The notes beneath the pieces were generated by a model. That model was not told the DNA's origin. It did no database searches and saw only the letters and a program-made list of their open reading frames with translations. The position numbers and the translations under genes were made by a program. From Pseudomonas sp. P8_229 (GTDB taxonomy: Bacteria > Pseudomonadota > Gammaproteobacteria > Pseudomonadales > Pseudomonadaceae), in assembly GCF_034008635.1 (NCBI RefSeq), contig NZ_CP125378.1:1850001-1914000 (forward strand): a stretch of DNA of 64,000 bases, in the 5' to 3' direction. Below are positions 18,716 to 28,759 of the stretch, in pieces. How positions within the stretch are numbered: the first letter of the stretch is position 1; each line of letters opens with the position of its first letter.

Positions 18716-20213
18716 CGAAGCAGTCGACGTAGTTCTGGTTGGGGCCGGCATCATGAGTGCCACCCTGGCAGTGCTGCTCAAAGAGCTCGACCCCGCGATC
18801 AAGCTGGAAGTCGTCGAGCTGATGGATTCCGGTGCTGCGGAGAGTTCCAACCCTTGGAACAACGCCGGTACCGGCCACGCAGGTCTGTGCGAACTGAACT
18901 ACACGCCGCAGGCCGCTGATGGCACCGTCGACATCAAGAAAGCCGTACACATCAACACCCAGTTCGAGGTGTCGAAGCAGTTCTGGTCGTACCTGACCAA
19001 GAAAGGCACGTTCGGCTCGTGCAAATCCTTCATCAGCCCGGTGCCGCACCTGAGTTTCGTCCAGGGCGACAATGGTGTGTCCTTCCTCAAGTCACGCTTC
19101 GACGTGCTGCACAAGCATCACGCGTTCTCCGACATGGAGTACACCGAAGACAAAGCCAAGATGGCCGAGTGGATGCCGCTGATGATGCCGGGCCGCTCGC
19201 CGGACGAAGTCCTCGCCGCGACCCGCGTGATGAACGGCACCGACGTCAACTTCGGCGCCCTGACCAATCAGTTGCTCAAGCACCTGACCAGCGCTCCGGA
19301 TGCTCTAGTCAAATACTGCAAGCGCGTGACCGGCCTCAAGCGTAACGGCAGCGGCTGGACCGTCAGCATCAAGGACGTCAACAGCGGCAGCAGCCGTGAA
19401 GTCGACGCCAAGTTTGTCTTCCTCGGCGCTGGCGGCGCCGCGCTGCCGTTGCTGCAGGCTTCTGGCATCGAAGAAAGCAAAGGCTTCGGCGGCTTCCCGA
19501 TCAGCGGCCAGTGGCTGCGTTGCGACAACCCGGAAGTGGTCAAACAGCACCAGGCCAAGGTTTACAGCCAGGCCGCTGTGGGTTCGCCACCGATGTCGGT
19601 GCCGCACCTGGACACCCGCGTGGTCGACGGCAAGAAGTCCCTGCTGTTCGGGCCATACGCCGGTTTCACCACCAAGTTCCTCAAGCATGGCTCCTTCATG
19701 GACCTGCCGCTGTCGGTTCGCGCCGGCAACATCGGGCCGATGCTGGCCGTGGCGAAAAACAACATGGACCTGACCAAGTACCTGGTCAGCGAAGTGATGC
19801 AATCGATGGAGCAGCGCCTGGATTCCCTGCGTCGCTTCTACCCCGAGGCGAAAGCCGAAGACTGGCGCCTGGAAGTGGCCGGCCAACGGGTGCAGATCAT
19901 CAAGAAAGACCCGAAGAAAGGCGGCATCCTGCAGTTCGGTACAGAACTGGTCGCGGCCAAGGACGGCTCCCTCGCCGCCCTGCTCGGCGCTTCGCCAGGC
20001 GCTTCGGTAACCGTTTCGATCATGCTGGAACTGATCGAGAAGTGCTTCCCGGCCAAGGCCAAGGGTGAGTGGGCTGGCAAACTGGTCGAGATCTTCCCGG
20101 CCCGCGAGAAAGTCCTGGAGACCGATGCTGCGCTGTATCGCAAGATCAACACGCAGAACAACATCGCGCTGGAACTGGTTGAAGAAAGCAGCGAGACCCC
20201 AAGCTTCGCTTGA
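18705..20213 (+). CDS. mqo: Malate:quinone oxidoreductase
   Basis: 502 residues, the normal length. Mqo is a peripheral inner-membrane FAD enzyme that oxidises malate to oxaloacetate and passes electrons to quinone in the TCA cycle. The FAD-binding motif [20 protein letters not shown] is at the N-terminus. [20 protein letters not shown] near residue 48 and [15 protein letters not shown] near residue 312 are Mqo signatures. GGAG sits ten bases before ATG 18705. It is monocistronic, with a strong terminator downstream. In P. aeruginosa the mqoB gene has the same neighbours as here. Confidence 0.96.
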   Translation: MAHNEAVDVVLVGAGIMSATLAVLLKELDPAIKLEVVELMDSGAAESSNPWNNAGTGHAGLCELNYTPQAADGTVDIKKAVHINTQFEVSKQFWSYLTKKGTFGSCKSFISPVPHLSFVQGDNGVSFLKSRFDVLHKHHAFSDMEYTEDKAKMAEWMPLMMPGRSPDEVLAATRVMNGTDVNFGALTNQLLKHLTSAPDALVKYCKRVTGLKRNGSGWTVSIKDVNSGSSREVDAKFVFLGAGGAALPLLQASGIEESKGFGGFPISGQWLRCDNPEVVKQHQAKVYSQAAVGSPPMSVPHLDTRVVDGKKSLLFGPYAGFTTKFLKHGSFMDLPLSVRAGNIGPMLAVAKNNMDLTKYLVSEVMQSMEQRLDSLRRFYPEAKAEDWRLEVAGQRVQIIKKDPKKGGILQFGTELVAAKDGSLAALLGASPGASVTVSIMLELIEKCFPAKAKGEWAGKLVEIFPAREKVLETDAALYRKINTQNNIALELVEESSETPSFA

Positions 20214-20224
20214 TCACGCCGCAT

Positions 20225-20265
20225 AAAAAACGCCCCGTACTCAGTGAGTGCGGGGCGTTTTTTTT
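20225..20265 (+). terminator. Rho-independent terminator of mqo
   Basis: CGCCCCG (20231-20237) pairs with CGGGGCG (20251-20257), followed by eight Ts and preceded by six As. Confidence 0.9.
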
Positions 20266-20300
20266 AGTCAGCCACAGAATCTATGGTGTGAGTGACATCG

Positions 20301-20397
20301 CTTTCGCGAGCAAGCCCGCTCCCACATTTTGATCTCTGTTGCCACACATCTTGTGTACACCGGAGATCCACCGTGGGGGCGGGCTTGCTCGCGAAAG
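20301..20397. repeat. Paired REP element (type GTGGGAGCGGGCTTGCTCGCG)
   Basis: CTTTCGCGAGCAAGCCCGCT is inverted as GGGCGGGCTTGCTCGCGAAA. It is between mqo and the convergent PA4642-like gene. Confidence 0.9.
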
Positions 20398-20446
20398 GGC
20401 CAGAGCCAACACCACCCGATCCGGAAAAAATCTGTTGAGCCAACTA

Positions 20447-20734
20447 TCAGGTGCGGGACTTTTCGATCAGCTCGATGTAGTCCGGCGCGTTGCGTTGATC
20501 CGCGATCAGCTCAACGAAGGTCTTGCCCTGCTCGTCCTTGCCATCCACGTCATAACCGGCAGCCACGAAGAACGTCAGAAACCGCTCGAAGTCATCGATG
20601 CGCAGACCACGGTAAGCCTTGATCAGTTTGTGCAGCGACGGCGAAGTGGCGTCGACCGGCTCAAAATCGAGGAACAGCTTGATCTGCTCATCGCCGATCT
20701 CGTCACCAATCACTTGTTTCTTATCTTTACGCAT
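20447..20734 (-). CDS. PA4642-family small protein
   Basis: 95 residues from ATG 20734, with GGAG upstream. It is an acidic soluble protein (MRKDKKQVIGDEIGDEQIKL and onward) ending in a pattern like a short ankyrin-type helix pair (AAGYDVDGKDEQGKTFVELI). Its place next to mqo and upstream of the hpt-upp-uraA block matches the P. aeruginosa PA4642 neighbourhood. Function unknown. Confidence 0.75.
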   Translation of the reverse strand: MRKDKKQVIGDEIGDEQIKLFLDFEPVDATSPSLHKLIKAYRGLRIDDFERFLTFFVAAGYDVDGKDEQGKTFVELIADQRNAPDYIELIEKSRT

Positions 20735-20797
20735 TGCCGACTCCAGCTCGCAGACATGACACGGGGCGGGCAGTTTACCCCTGCCCGGGCACAAGGC

Positions 20798-21277
20798 TCA
20801 ACGCGCTCGAACGGCCCCGGTGTGCAAATCGGCCCAGATATGGCCGTTGGCGTAACCAAGGAACTGCACATAGACGGTGTCGTTGCGCAGCAGATCGATG
20901 ATCACCCGGTATTGGGCCTGTGGATAAAACAACGTCAGGGTTTTGCTCTTGTCGTCGTAGACCGGTTTTTTCAGGCTTTTGCTTTCGCCATCGAAGTTGA
21001 CCAGGACCTGAGTGATGCTCGCGCCCTTGTTCAAGGACTTGCCCCTGAGGCGGATCATCAGTGGCGAGGTGACCGGAATCGGCTGTTGATTGGACTGGCG
21101 TTGCGCGCCGACGACCACGGAGTAATCGGTGACTTGCAGCAATTGTTGCTGTTCAGGTTCCACATCGCGCAGGGTCAGGTCGTCCGGCGGCAGGAATTGA
21201 CTGTGCATCGGCGCAGCAAAAAGCGGCAGGCTGAAGGTCAGCAACAGGGCGGCAAAGCTGCGGATCAAGAGGCTCAT
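20798..21277 (-). CDS. Exported hypothetical protein
   Basis: 159 residues from ATG 21277, with GGAG upstream. A clear cleavable signal peptide (MSLLIRSFAALLLTFSLPLF, cut near AAP) sends it to the periplasm. The mature protein is rich in beta-type sequence, with conserved-looking QLLQVTDYSVVVGAQRQ and VYVQFLGYANGHIWADL. No domain recognised. It lies upstream of the PA4642-like gene on the same strand, with 63 bases between, so they may share a transcript. Confidence 0.7.
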   Translation of the reverse strand: MSLLIRSFAALLLTFSLPLFAAPMHSQFLPPDDLTLRDVEPEQQQLLQVTDYSVVVGAQRQSNQQPIPVTSPLMIRLRGKSLNKGASITQVLVNFDGESKSLKKPVYDDKSKTLTLFYPQAQYRVIIDLLRNDTVYVQFLGYANGHIWADLHTGAVRAR

Positions 21278-21348
21278 GACAGGCTCCGGAGGCGGGGCCG
21301 CGCACTCTAGCATGGGTATCGAGGATGAATCTGCACACCCAAAACAAC

Positions 21349-21440
21349 TGTAGGAGTGAGCCTGCTCGCGATAGCGTCGTATCAGTCAACATCAACGTTG
21401 CTGACAGACCGCTATCGCGAGCAGGCTCACTCCTACAGGG
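21349..21440. repeat. Paired REP element (type CTGTAGGAGTGAGCCTGCTCG)
   Basis: CTGTAGGAGTGAGCCTGCTC is inverted as GAGCAGGCTCACTCCTACAG. It lies between the exported protein gene and the end of hpt. Confidence 0.9.
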
Positions 21441-21455
21441 GATGCTGCGGGGTTC

Positions 21456-22013
21456 TTACATGCCTTTAACGGCAAAGATCCCGTTGGCGTTGCGCCAGTA
21501 GCCTTTGTAGTCCATGCCGTAACCGAAGATGTAACGGTCGATGCACGGCAGGCCGACGAAGTCTGCTTTCAGGTCAGGACGCGCCTTGCGGTCGTGGTCC
21601 TTGTCGATCAGCACGGCGGTGTGCACTTTGCGCGCGCCGGCGTGTTTGCAGAAATCGATGATCGCGCCCAGGGTGTGACCTTCATCGAGGATGTCGTCGA
21701 TGATCAGCACGTCGCGGTCGATGAACGAGACTTCCGGCTTGGCTTTCCAGAACAGGTCGCCGCCGCTGGTTTCGTTGCGATAACGAGTGGCGTGCAGGTA
21801 GGACGCTTCCAGCGGGAATTGCAGGTGAGTCAGCAGTTTGCCGGAGAAAATCAGCCCGCCGTTCATCACGCAGAACACCACCGGGTTGCTGTCAGCCAGT
21901 TGTTCGTTGATTTGTGCACCGACGCGGGCGATGGCGGCCTCGACTTCAGCTTCGGTGTACAGGCAGTCAGCCTCTCGCATGATTTGACGGATATGCTCGA
22001 GATCAGCGGACAT
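21456..22013 (-). CDS. hpt: Hypoxanthine-guanine phosphoribosyltransferase
   Basis: 185 residues. The enzyme converts hypoxanthine or guanine and PRPP to IMP or GMP in purine salvage. The PRPP-binding loop VLIIDDILDEGHTLGAI is near residue 102, and the purine-contact region FVGLPCIDRYIFGYGMDY is near residue 152. It is divergent from upp with 163 bases between the starts, and that gap contains two perfect palindromes. GGAG precedes the start. Confidence 0.95.
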   Translation of the reverse strand: MSADLEHIRQIMREADCLYTEAEVEAAIARVGAQINEQLADSNPVVFCVMNGGLIFSGKLLTHLQFPLEASYLHATRYRNETSGGDLFWKAKPEVSFIDRDVLIIDDILDEGHTLGAIIDFCKHAGARKVHTAVLIDKDHDRKARPDLKADFVGLPCIDRYIFGYGMDYKGYWRNANGIFAVKGM

Positions 22014-22104
22014 GGCACTCTCCAGGGGGGGATGTTTTCGGAAAAGCGGGCAAAGGTACGCATCCAGCGAGGCCGAATCAAGCCTTTATGGACTAACGTA
22101 CAGA

Positions 22105-22142
22105 ATGTCCTATAGGACATCACCCTCGGATAGATTAATCTA
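22105..22142. promoter_or_regulatory. Two perfect palindromes between hpt and upp
   Basis: ATGTCCTATAGGACAT (22105-22120) and TAGATTAATCTA (22131-22142) are exact palindromes in the divergent intergenic region. They are candidate operators or overlapping -10 regions. The binding protein is unknown. Confidence 0.5.
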
Positions 22143-22176
22143 GGCCGGTTTTTTTGCCCGCCGCCGGAGTTTTTCC

Positions 22177-22815
22177 ATGCCCATCCTCGAGATCCGCCAT
22201 CCGCTGATCCGCCATAAACTCGGCCTGATGCGCCGCGCCGATATCAGCACCAAGAATTTCCGTGAGCTTGCTCAGGAAGTCGGCGCCCTGTTGACCTATG
22301 AAGCTACAAAAGATTTGCCGCTGGAGTCCTACGATATTGCAGGCTGGTGCGGCACCGTGTCGGTCGAGAAAATCGCCGGCAAGAAGATCACCGTCGTGCC
22401 GATCCTGCGCGCCGGTATCGGCATGCTGGAAGGCGTACTGAGCCTGATCCCGGGTGCCAAGGTTTCCGCCGTGGGCGTCGCCCGCAACGAAGAAACCCTG
22501 CAAGCCCACACCTACCTGGAAAAACTGGTTCCGGAAATCAACGAACGCCTGGCGATGATCATCGACCCGATGCTCGCCACCGGCAGCTCGATGGTAGCGA
22601 CCATCGATCTGCTGAAAAAAGCCGGTTGCAAGGACATCCGCGCGATGGTGCTGGTCGCCGCGCCGGAAGGTATTGCTGCAGTAGAAAAAGCTCACCCGGA
22701 CGTGACCATCTACACCGCGTCCATCGATGAGCGCTTGAACGAGCACGGCTACATCATTCCTGGGCTTGGCGATGCGGGTGACAAGATCTTCGGCACCAAG
22801 CAGAAGGACGCGTGA
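22177..22815 (+). CDS. upp: Uracil phosphoribosyltransferase
   Basis: 212 residues, full length. It converts uracil and PRPP to UMP in pyrimidine salvage. Signature motifs are the N-terminal [13 protein letters not shown], the PRPP loop [18 protein letters not shown] near residue 125, and the C-terminal uracil loop [17 protein letters not shown]. It directly precedes uraA (two bases between the stop and the permease ATG), so import and phosphoribosylation of uracil are co-expressed. Confidence 0.97.
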   Translation: MPILEIRHPLIRHKLGLMRRADISTKNFRELAQEVGALLTYEATKDLPLESYDIAGWCGTVSVEKIAGKKITVVPILRAGIGMLEGVLSLIPGAKVSAVGVARNEETLQAHTYLEKLVPEINERLAMIIDPMLATGSSMVATIDLLKKAGCKDIRAMVLVAAPEGIAAVEKAHPDVTIYTASIDERLNEHGYIIPGLGDAGDKIFGTKQKDA

Positions 22816-22817
22816 GC

Positions 22818-24092
22818 ATGCAGCAAGAGTTCAACGATCCGCTCTGGCGTACGGTGTTGTCCGGCGCCCAGATGCTGTTCGTGGCTTTCGGCGCCCTGGT
22901 GCTGATGCCGCTGATCACGGGCCTGGACCCGAACGTGGCACTGTTTACCGCGGGTTTAGGGACGATCCTGTTCCAGATCGTCACCGGGCGTCAGGTACCG
23001 GTGTTTCTGGCGTCGAGCTTCGCTTTCATCACCCCGATCATTCTCGCCAAGGGCCAGTTCGGCCTCGCCGCGACCATGGGCGGCGTGATGGCGGCCGGTT
23101 TCGTCTACACCTTCCTGGGCCTTGCCGTGAAGATCAAGGGCACAGGCTTCATTGACCGTTTGCTGCCACCCGTGGTGATTGGCCCGGTGATCATTTCCAT
23201 CGGCCTGGCCATGGCACCGATTGCCGCGAACATGGCGATGGGCAAGGCTGGCGACGGTTCTGAACTGATCCACTACCAGACCGCGATGCTGATCTCGATG
23301 CCGGCGCTGCTGACCACGCTGATCGTGGCGGTGTTCGGCAAAGGCATCTTTCGTCTGGTGCCGATCATTTCCGGCGTGCTGGTCGGTTTTGCCATGTCGT
23401 TCTATTTCGGCGTGGTCGACACCGCGAAGATTGCCGCAGCGCCATGGTTTGCGATTCCACATTTCACCGCGCCGGAGTTCAACTGGCAGGCGATTCTGTT
23501 CATCGTTCCGGTGGCCCTGGCCCCGGCGATCGAGCACATCGGCGGCGTGATCGCCGTGGGCAGCGTGACCGGTCGCGATTACCTGAAGAAGCCTGGCCTG
23601 CACCGCACCTTGCTCGGTGACGGCATCGCTACCACCGCAGCCGGTCTGTTCGGCGGCCCGCCAAACACTACCTACGCCGAAGTGACTGGCGCCGTCATGC
23701 TGACCAAGAACTACAACCCGAAAATCATGACCTGGGCGGCGATCTTCGCCATCACCCTGGCGTTCATCGGCAAGTTCGGCGCGCTGCTGCAAAGCATCCC
23801 GGTGCCAGTGATGGGCGGGATTCTGTGCCTGTTGTTCGGCTCGATCGCCGCAGTGGGGATGAACACCCTGATCCGTCACAAGATCGATCTGGGCGAGGCG
23901 CGCAATCTGGTGATCGTTTCGGTGACATTGGTGTTCGGGATTGGCGGTGTGCTGGTCGGCACCGGTACCGGTCCGGACGACTTCGGCCTCAAAGGCATCG
24001 CGCTATGCGCGGTGGTGGCGATTGCGCTGAACCTGATTCTGCCGGGCAATGATGGCTGGAAGAACAAGAAGGCGGATGAGCCACTGATCTAA
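22818..24092 (+). CDS. uraA: Uracil permease (NCS2 family)
   Basis: 424 residues from ATG 22818. A GTG at 22812 overlapping the upp stop is possible, but AAGGA is better placed for the ATG. About fourteen hydrophobic segments fit the UraA fold, a proton-coupled uracil importer in the inner membrane. The NCS2 region around VPVALAPAIEHIGGVIAVGS near residue 237 carries the substrate-contact glutamates. GLFGGPPNTTYAEVTGAVML near residue 280 is the second hallmark. A long palindrome follows the stop. Confidence 0.94.
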   Translation: MQQEFNDPLWRTVLSGAQMLFVAFGALVLMPLITGLDPNVALFTAGLGTILFQIVTGRQVPVFLASSFAFITPIILAKGQFGLAATMGGVMAAGFVYTFLGLAVKIKGTGFIDRLLPPVVIGPVIISIGLAMAPIAANMAMGKAGDGSELIHYQTAMLISMPALLTTLIVAVFGKGIFRLVPIISGVLVGFAMSFYFGVVDTAKIAAAPWFAIPHFTAPEFNWQAILFIVPVALAPAIEHIGGVIAVGSVTGRDYLKKPGLHRTLLGDGIATTAAGLFGGPPNTTYAEVTGAVMLTKNYNPKIMTWAAIFAITLAFIGKFGALLQSIPVPVMGGILCLLFGSIAAVGMNTLIRHKIDLGEARNLVIVSVTLVFGIGGVLVGTGTGPDDFGLKGIALCAVVAIALNLILPGNDGWKNKKADEPLI

Positions 24093-24104
24093 ATCCTTAG
24101 ATCT

Positions 24105-24206
24105 GATCGTTCCCACGCGCAGCAAAGGAATGCCTCTAGGGACGCTCTGCGTCCAGTGACGCGGAGCGTCACGGGCTGCATTCCTTTGCTGCGCGTGGGA
24201 ATGATC
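24105..24206. repeat. 102-bp near-perfect palindromic repeat
   Basis: The arms of 29 bases (GATCGTTCCCACGCGCAGC... and its inverse ending GGGAATGATC) differ at one position. An inner pair, GACGCTCTGCGTC and GACGCGGAGCGTC, forms a second hairpin. The GATCGTTCCCACGC end is a recurrent Pseudomonas repeat type. It may also stop transcription between the convergent uraA and hemH. Confidence 0.85.
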
Positions 24207-24236
24207 ATGTGGGAGCGAGCCTGCTCGCGAAGCTTT
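24207..24236. repeat. Single REP unit
   Basis: One GTGGGAGCGAGCCTGCTCGCG unit without an inverted partner, between the palindrome and the hemH stop. Confidence 0.75.
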
Positions 24237-24242
24237 TGGCTT

Positions 24243-25268
24243 TTAAAGGGCCAACGGCGCTCGTTCACACAAGGTGGCCAACGCCTTCGCCCATTGCGGG
24301 TCATCGTTCAGGCACGGCACCAGCACCAACTCCTCGCCCCCCGCTTCGCGGAACTGTTCCTTGCCGCGATCGCCGATCTCTTCCAGCGTTTCGATGCAGT
24401 CAGCAACAAATGCCGGGCACATCACCAGAATTTTCTTCACGCCGCTTTTCGCCAGCTCATCCAGCCGTGCTTCGGTATACGGTTCGATCCACTTGGCCCG
24501 TCCCAGTCGCGACTGAAACGACACTGACCACTTGCCATCCGGGATGCCCATGCGCTTGGCGAACTCTGCCGCCGTGCGCAAACACTGGGCGCGGTAACAG
24601 GTAGCAAGGACTGCCGGCGAAGCATGCTTGCAGCAGTCCTCGTTTTTGAAGCAGTGATTGCCGCTCGGATCGAGTTTGGTCAGGTGCCGCTCAGGCAAAC
24701 CGTGGAAGCTCAGCAGCAAATGATCGTAGTCCTGCTGCAAATGCGGTTTCGCACTGGCAACCAAGGCGTCGAGGTATTCCGGCTGATCGTAGAACGGTTG
24801 CAGCACCGAGAGTTTTACATCGAGCTTCTTCTCGCGAATCACCCGTTTGGCTTCTTCGATCACCGTGGTGGTGGTGCTGTCGGCGAACTGTGGATAAAGC
24901 GGCGCCAGGGTGATGCGCTTGTGCCCTGCCGCAGTCAGTTGCAGCAACCTGGTTTCAATCGACGGCTCGCCATAACGCATCGCCAGCTCCACCGGGCCAT
25001 GGCTCCACTGCGAGGTCATCTGTTGTTGCAGGCGGCGACTGAGCACCACCAGCGGCGAGCCCTCTTCCCACCAGATCGAGGCGTAGGCATGGGCCGATTG
25101 CTCGGGACGCTTGATCAGGATCAGCGATACCAACAGACGTCGCACCGGCCAAGGCAGGTCGATCACATACGGGTCCATCAGAAATTGATTGAGGTAGCTG
25201 CGTACATCGGCCACTGAGGTTGAGGCCGGGGAACCCAGGTTGACCAGAAGCAAGGCGTGATCGGTCAT
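24243..25268 (-). CDS. hemH: Ferrochelatase
   Basis: 341 residues from ATG 25268 (AGGA upstream; a longer frame to 25409 overlaps the next gene and is rejected). The enzyme inserts Fe2+ into protoporphyrin IX, the last step of heme synthesis. The N-terminal block [19 protein letters not shown], the active-site region [12 protein letters not shown] with its catalytic histidine near residue 195, and [17 protein letters not shown] near residue 270 are diagnostic. It is downstream of the TIGR01777 gene (13 bases apart). The pair is divergent from the renalase operator region. Confidence 0.95.
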   Translation of the reverse strand: MTDHALLLVNLGSPASTSVADVRSYLNQFLMDPYVIDLPWPVRRLLVSLILIKRPEQSAHAYASIWWEEGSPLVVLSRRLQQQMTSQWSHGPVELAMRYGEPSIETRLLQLTAAGHKRITLAPLYPQFADSTTTTVIEEAKRVIREKKLDVKLSVLQPFYDQPEYLDALVASAKPHLQQDYDHLLLSFHGLPERHLTKLDPSGNHCFKNEDCCKHASPAVLATCYRAQCLRTAAEFAKRMGIPDGKWSVSFQSRLGRAKWIEPYTEARLDELAKSGVKKILVMCPAFVADCIETLEEIGDRGKEQFREAGGEELVLVPCLNDDPQWAKALATLCERAPLAL

Positions 25269-25281
25269 GCATCGTCCTATT

Positions 25282-26184
25282 TCAAAGGCGGCCGGAGAGA
25301 TCATCCAGGGCCGCGCGCAAATCCGTGAACTGGAAAGTGAAACCCGCTTCCAGCAAGCGTGCCGGCATGGCGCGTTGGCCGCCCAGCAACAACAATGACA
25401 TTTCGCCAAGCCCGACTTTCAGCGCCAGGGCCGGCATCGGCATGAACGCCGGGCGGCGCAATACGCTGCCCAGCGTCTTGGCAAACTCGCGATTGCGCAC
25501 CGGTTTGGGTGCGCAGGCATTATAAGGACCGCTCGCCTGATTGCGGTGCAGAAGAAAATCAATCAGGCCGATTTGATCCTCGATATGAATCCACGGCATC
25601 CACTGCCGGCCACTGCCCAAAGGCCCGCCCAGGCCGAGTTTGAACGGCAGCAACAAGCGCGACAAAAAGCCGCCCTCGGCCGACAGCACCAGCCCGGTTC
25701 GTACCAGCACCACACGAATGCCCTGTGCTTCGGCACGTTGCGCGGTCTCTTCCCAGGCGATGCACAACTGGCTGGCGAAATCGTCGATCACCGGCGGCGA
25801 ATCTTCTGTCAGCTCACGTTCACCGCCGTCGCCATACCAACCGATTGCCGAGCCGGAGATCAGCAGCTGCGGTTTCTGCTCGCGCGTTTCCAGCCAGGCC
25901 AGCAGGGTTTCGGTCAGGGTGATACGGCTGCTCCACAACAACGCCTTGCGCCGGTGGGTCCATGGCCGATCAGCAATCGGCGCACCGGCCAGATTGATGA
26001 TCGCATCCAGCGGCTCATCACCGACGTCTTCCAGACGTGCAATTCCACGCACCTGCGCCCCACAGATTTGCGCGACTTTTTCCGGGCGCCGACTCCATAC
26101 CGTCAGTTGATGTCCCTGCCCTGACCAATAGCGACAGAGCTGACGTCCGATCAAACCAGTACCGCCGGTCAGCAATATGCGCAT
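25282..26184 (-). CDS. TIGR01777-family SDR/epimerase-like oxidoreductase (YfcH-like)
   Basis: 300 residues. The N-terminal Rossmann motif [20 protein letters not shown] is the extended-SDR pattern. The family mark [10 protein letters not shown](D) near residue 110 replaces the usual YxxxK surroundings. The C-terminal region ([20 protein letters not shown]) is typical of TIGR01777/DUF1731. The reaction is unknown. In Pseudomonas the gene is commonly beside hemH. It appears to head a two-gene unit with hemH, reading away from the renalase promoter region. Confidence 0.9.
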   Translation of the reverse strand: MRILLTGGTGLIGRQLCRYWSGQGHQLTVWSRRPEKVAQICGAQVRGIARLEDVGDEPLDAIINLAGAPIADRPWTHRRKALLWSSRITLTETLLAWLETREQKPQLLISGSAIGWYGDGGERELTEDSPPVIDDFASQLCIAWEETAQRAEAQGIRVVLVRTGLVLSAEGGFLSRLLLPFKLGLGGPLGSGRQWMPWIHIEDQIGLIDFLLHRNQASGPYNACAPKPVRNREFAKTLGSVLRRPAFMPMPALALKVGLGEMSLLLLGGQRAMPARLLEAGFTFQFTDLRAALDDLSGRL

Positions 26185-26262
26185 GACATCTTCCTCGCGT
26201 GGCGTTTTACCCGGATCACTAGTCTATTTTTATAAACAGGGATCTTTTCTATCGGGCAGGCT

Positions 26263-26279
26263 CTATTGTTTAACAATAG
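26263..26279. promoter_or_regulatory. Perfect palindrome upstream of the TIGR01777-hemH unit
   Basis: CTATTGTT-T-AACAATAG is an exact 8-bp-arm palindrome about 80 bases before the TIGR01777 start. It could be an operator for that unit; the cognate regulator is unknown. Confidence 0.45.
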
Positions 26280-26306
26280 GCCAAGCTGTCAGAACGAAAA
26301 CGCTAG

Positions 26307-27580
<1,274 letters not shown>

Positions 27581-27584
27581 ACAA

Positions 27585-27679
27585 CCTGTAGGAGTGAGCC
27601 TGCTCGCGATATCGTCGTATCAGCCAACATCAATGTGCCTGACGGACCGCTATCGCGAGCAGGCTCACTCCTACAGGGG
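27585..27679. repeat. Paired REP element (type CTGTAGGAGTGAGCCTGCTCG)
   Basis: CTGTAGGAGTGAGCCTGCTC is inverted as GAGCAGGCTCACTCCTACAG. It lies between the renalase unit and the photolyase operon promoter. Confidence 0.9.
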
Positions 27680-27702
27680 ATTTGTATTCAATTCGCAAAA
27701 CC

Positions 27703-27726
27703 TATACAAATAATTTGACTTGTACA
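27703..27726 (+). promoter_or_regulatory. LitR/PplR-type operator 1 of the photolyase operon
   Basis: TATACA (27703-27708), exactly 12 bases, then TGTACA (27721-27726), a perfect match to T(G/A)TACA-N12-TGTACA. The right half immediately follows the -35. Confidence 0.75.
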
Positions 27727-27742
27727 CCCTTGGATCTATGCT
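27715..27742 (+). promoter_or_regulatory. Promoter of the photolyase/fatty-acid operon
   Basis: TTGACT (27715-27720), 16 bases, TATGCT (27737-27742) resemble a sigma-70 promoter. It is sandwiched between two operators, with the first gene starting at 27797. Confidence 0.6.
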
Positions 27743-27752
27743 GAACAAATGT

Positions 27753-27776
27753 TGTACAGAGATAACTCTGTGTACA
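27753..27776 (+). promoter_or_regulatory. LitR/PplR-type operator 2 of the photolyase operon
   Basis: TGTACA (27753-27758), exactly 12 bases, TGTACA (27771-27776), a perfect second copy lying just after the expected transcription start, a classic roadblock position. Confidence 0.75.
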
Positions 27777-27796
27777 GGTTTAGATCCGAGGTGCTT

Positions 27797-28759
27797 ATGT
27801 CCGACCTTCCTGCCGCCAAACCGAAAATCGCCATCAGCGCCTGCCTGATGGGCGCCGAAGTGCGCTACAACGGTGGGCACAAAGAGTCGCGGCTGTGCAG
27901 CCGCACCCTTAGCGAGTATTTCGAATTCGTCCCGGTGTGCCCGGAAGTCGCCATCGGCATGGGTATTCCGCGCGAACCGATCCGCCTGGTCGGCGACCCG
28001 GAGCGTCCCGAGGCTATCGGCACCGTTAACCCCGCGATCAACGTCACCGAACCGCTGGCCGCCTACGGCAAGCGAATGGCTGGCGAACTTGGTGACATCT
28101 GCGGCTACATCTTCATGCAGCAATCGCCTTCGTGCGGTCTGGAACGGGTCAAGGTCTATCACGCCAACGGCGCGCCGGTGAACGGCGGTGGCCGTGGCAT
28201 CTATGCCCAGGCGTTCTGCGCGCAGCATCCGGACCTGCCGGTGGAAGAAGCCGGACGCCTCAACGATCCGGTGCTGCGGGAAAACTTCATCACCCGCGTG
28301 CTCGCCTACAGCGCCTGGCAACAGTTGCTCGCACAAGGCTTGAGCCGCCGCGCACTGACCGAATTCCACTCGCGCTACAAATACCTGCTGATGGCCCACA
28401 ACCCGGAGCAATACAAGGCCCTGGGCAAACTGTTGGGCAACATGGGCCAGACCGATCCGGTCGAACTCGGCCCGCGCTACTTCAGCGAATTGATGAGTGC
28501 GCTGAAGAAATGCGCCACCCGCCGCACCCACAGCAATGTCCTGCAGCACATCAGCGGATATCTGAAGCAGGCGATCAGCAGCGAAGACAAACAGGAAGTG
28601 CAGCATGTCATCGGTCAGTACCGTCACGGCATCGTGCCGCTGGTGGTGCCGCTGACCTTGCTCAAACACCTCTTTCGCCAACACCCGGATCCGTACATTG
28701 CGCAACAGGTTTACCTGCAGCCGCATCCGGAAAACCTCAGCCTGCGAAACGCCATTTGA
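27797..28759 (+). CDS. DUF523-DUF1722 fusion protein (YbbK-YbgA type)
   Basis: 320 residues from ATG 27797 (GAGG upstream). The N-terminal DUF523 part has conserved cysteines in AISACLMGAEVRYNGGHKES, VCPEV-GMGIPREP and QQSPSCGLERV. The C-terminal DUF1722 part begins near residue 190 (TEFHSRYKYLLMAHNPEQYK). In E. coli the DUF1722 protein YbgA is encoded next to the photolyase gene, so the link to phr is conserved. The cysteine set might hold a metal or Fe-S centre. Its TGA overlaps the ATG of the MerR gene. Biochemical role unknown. Confidence 0.88.
   Translation: MSDLPAAKPKIAISACLMGAEVRYNGGHKESRLCSRTLSEYFEFVPVCPEVAIGMGIPREPIRLVGDPERPEAIGTVNPAINVTEPLAAYGKRMAGELGDICGYIFMQQSPSCGLERVKVYHANGAPVNGGGRGIYAQAFCAQHPDLPVEEAGRLNDPVLRENFITRVLAYSAWQQLLAQGLSRRALTEFHSRYKYLLMAHNPEQYKALGKLLGNMGQTDPVELGPRYFSELMSALKKCATRRTHSNVLQHISGYLKQAISSEDKQEVQHVIGQYRHGIVPLVVPLTLLKHLFRQHPDPYIAQQVYLQPHPENLSLRNAI

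Noticed and set aside
20354..20359. Extra TGTACA near the mqo terminator
   Set aside because: Isolated half-site inside a REP doublet, with no partner at 12 bases and no promoter.
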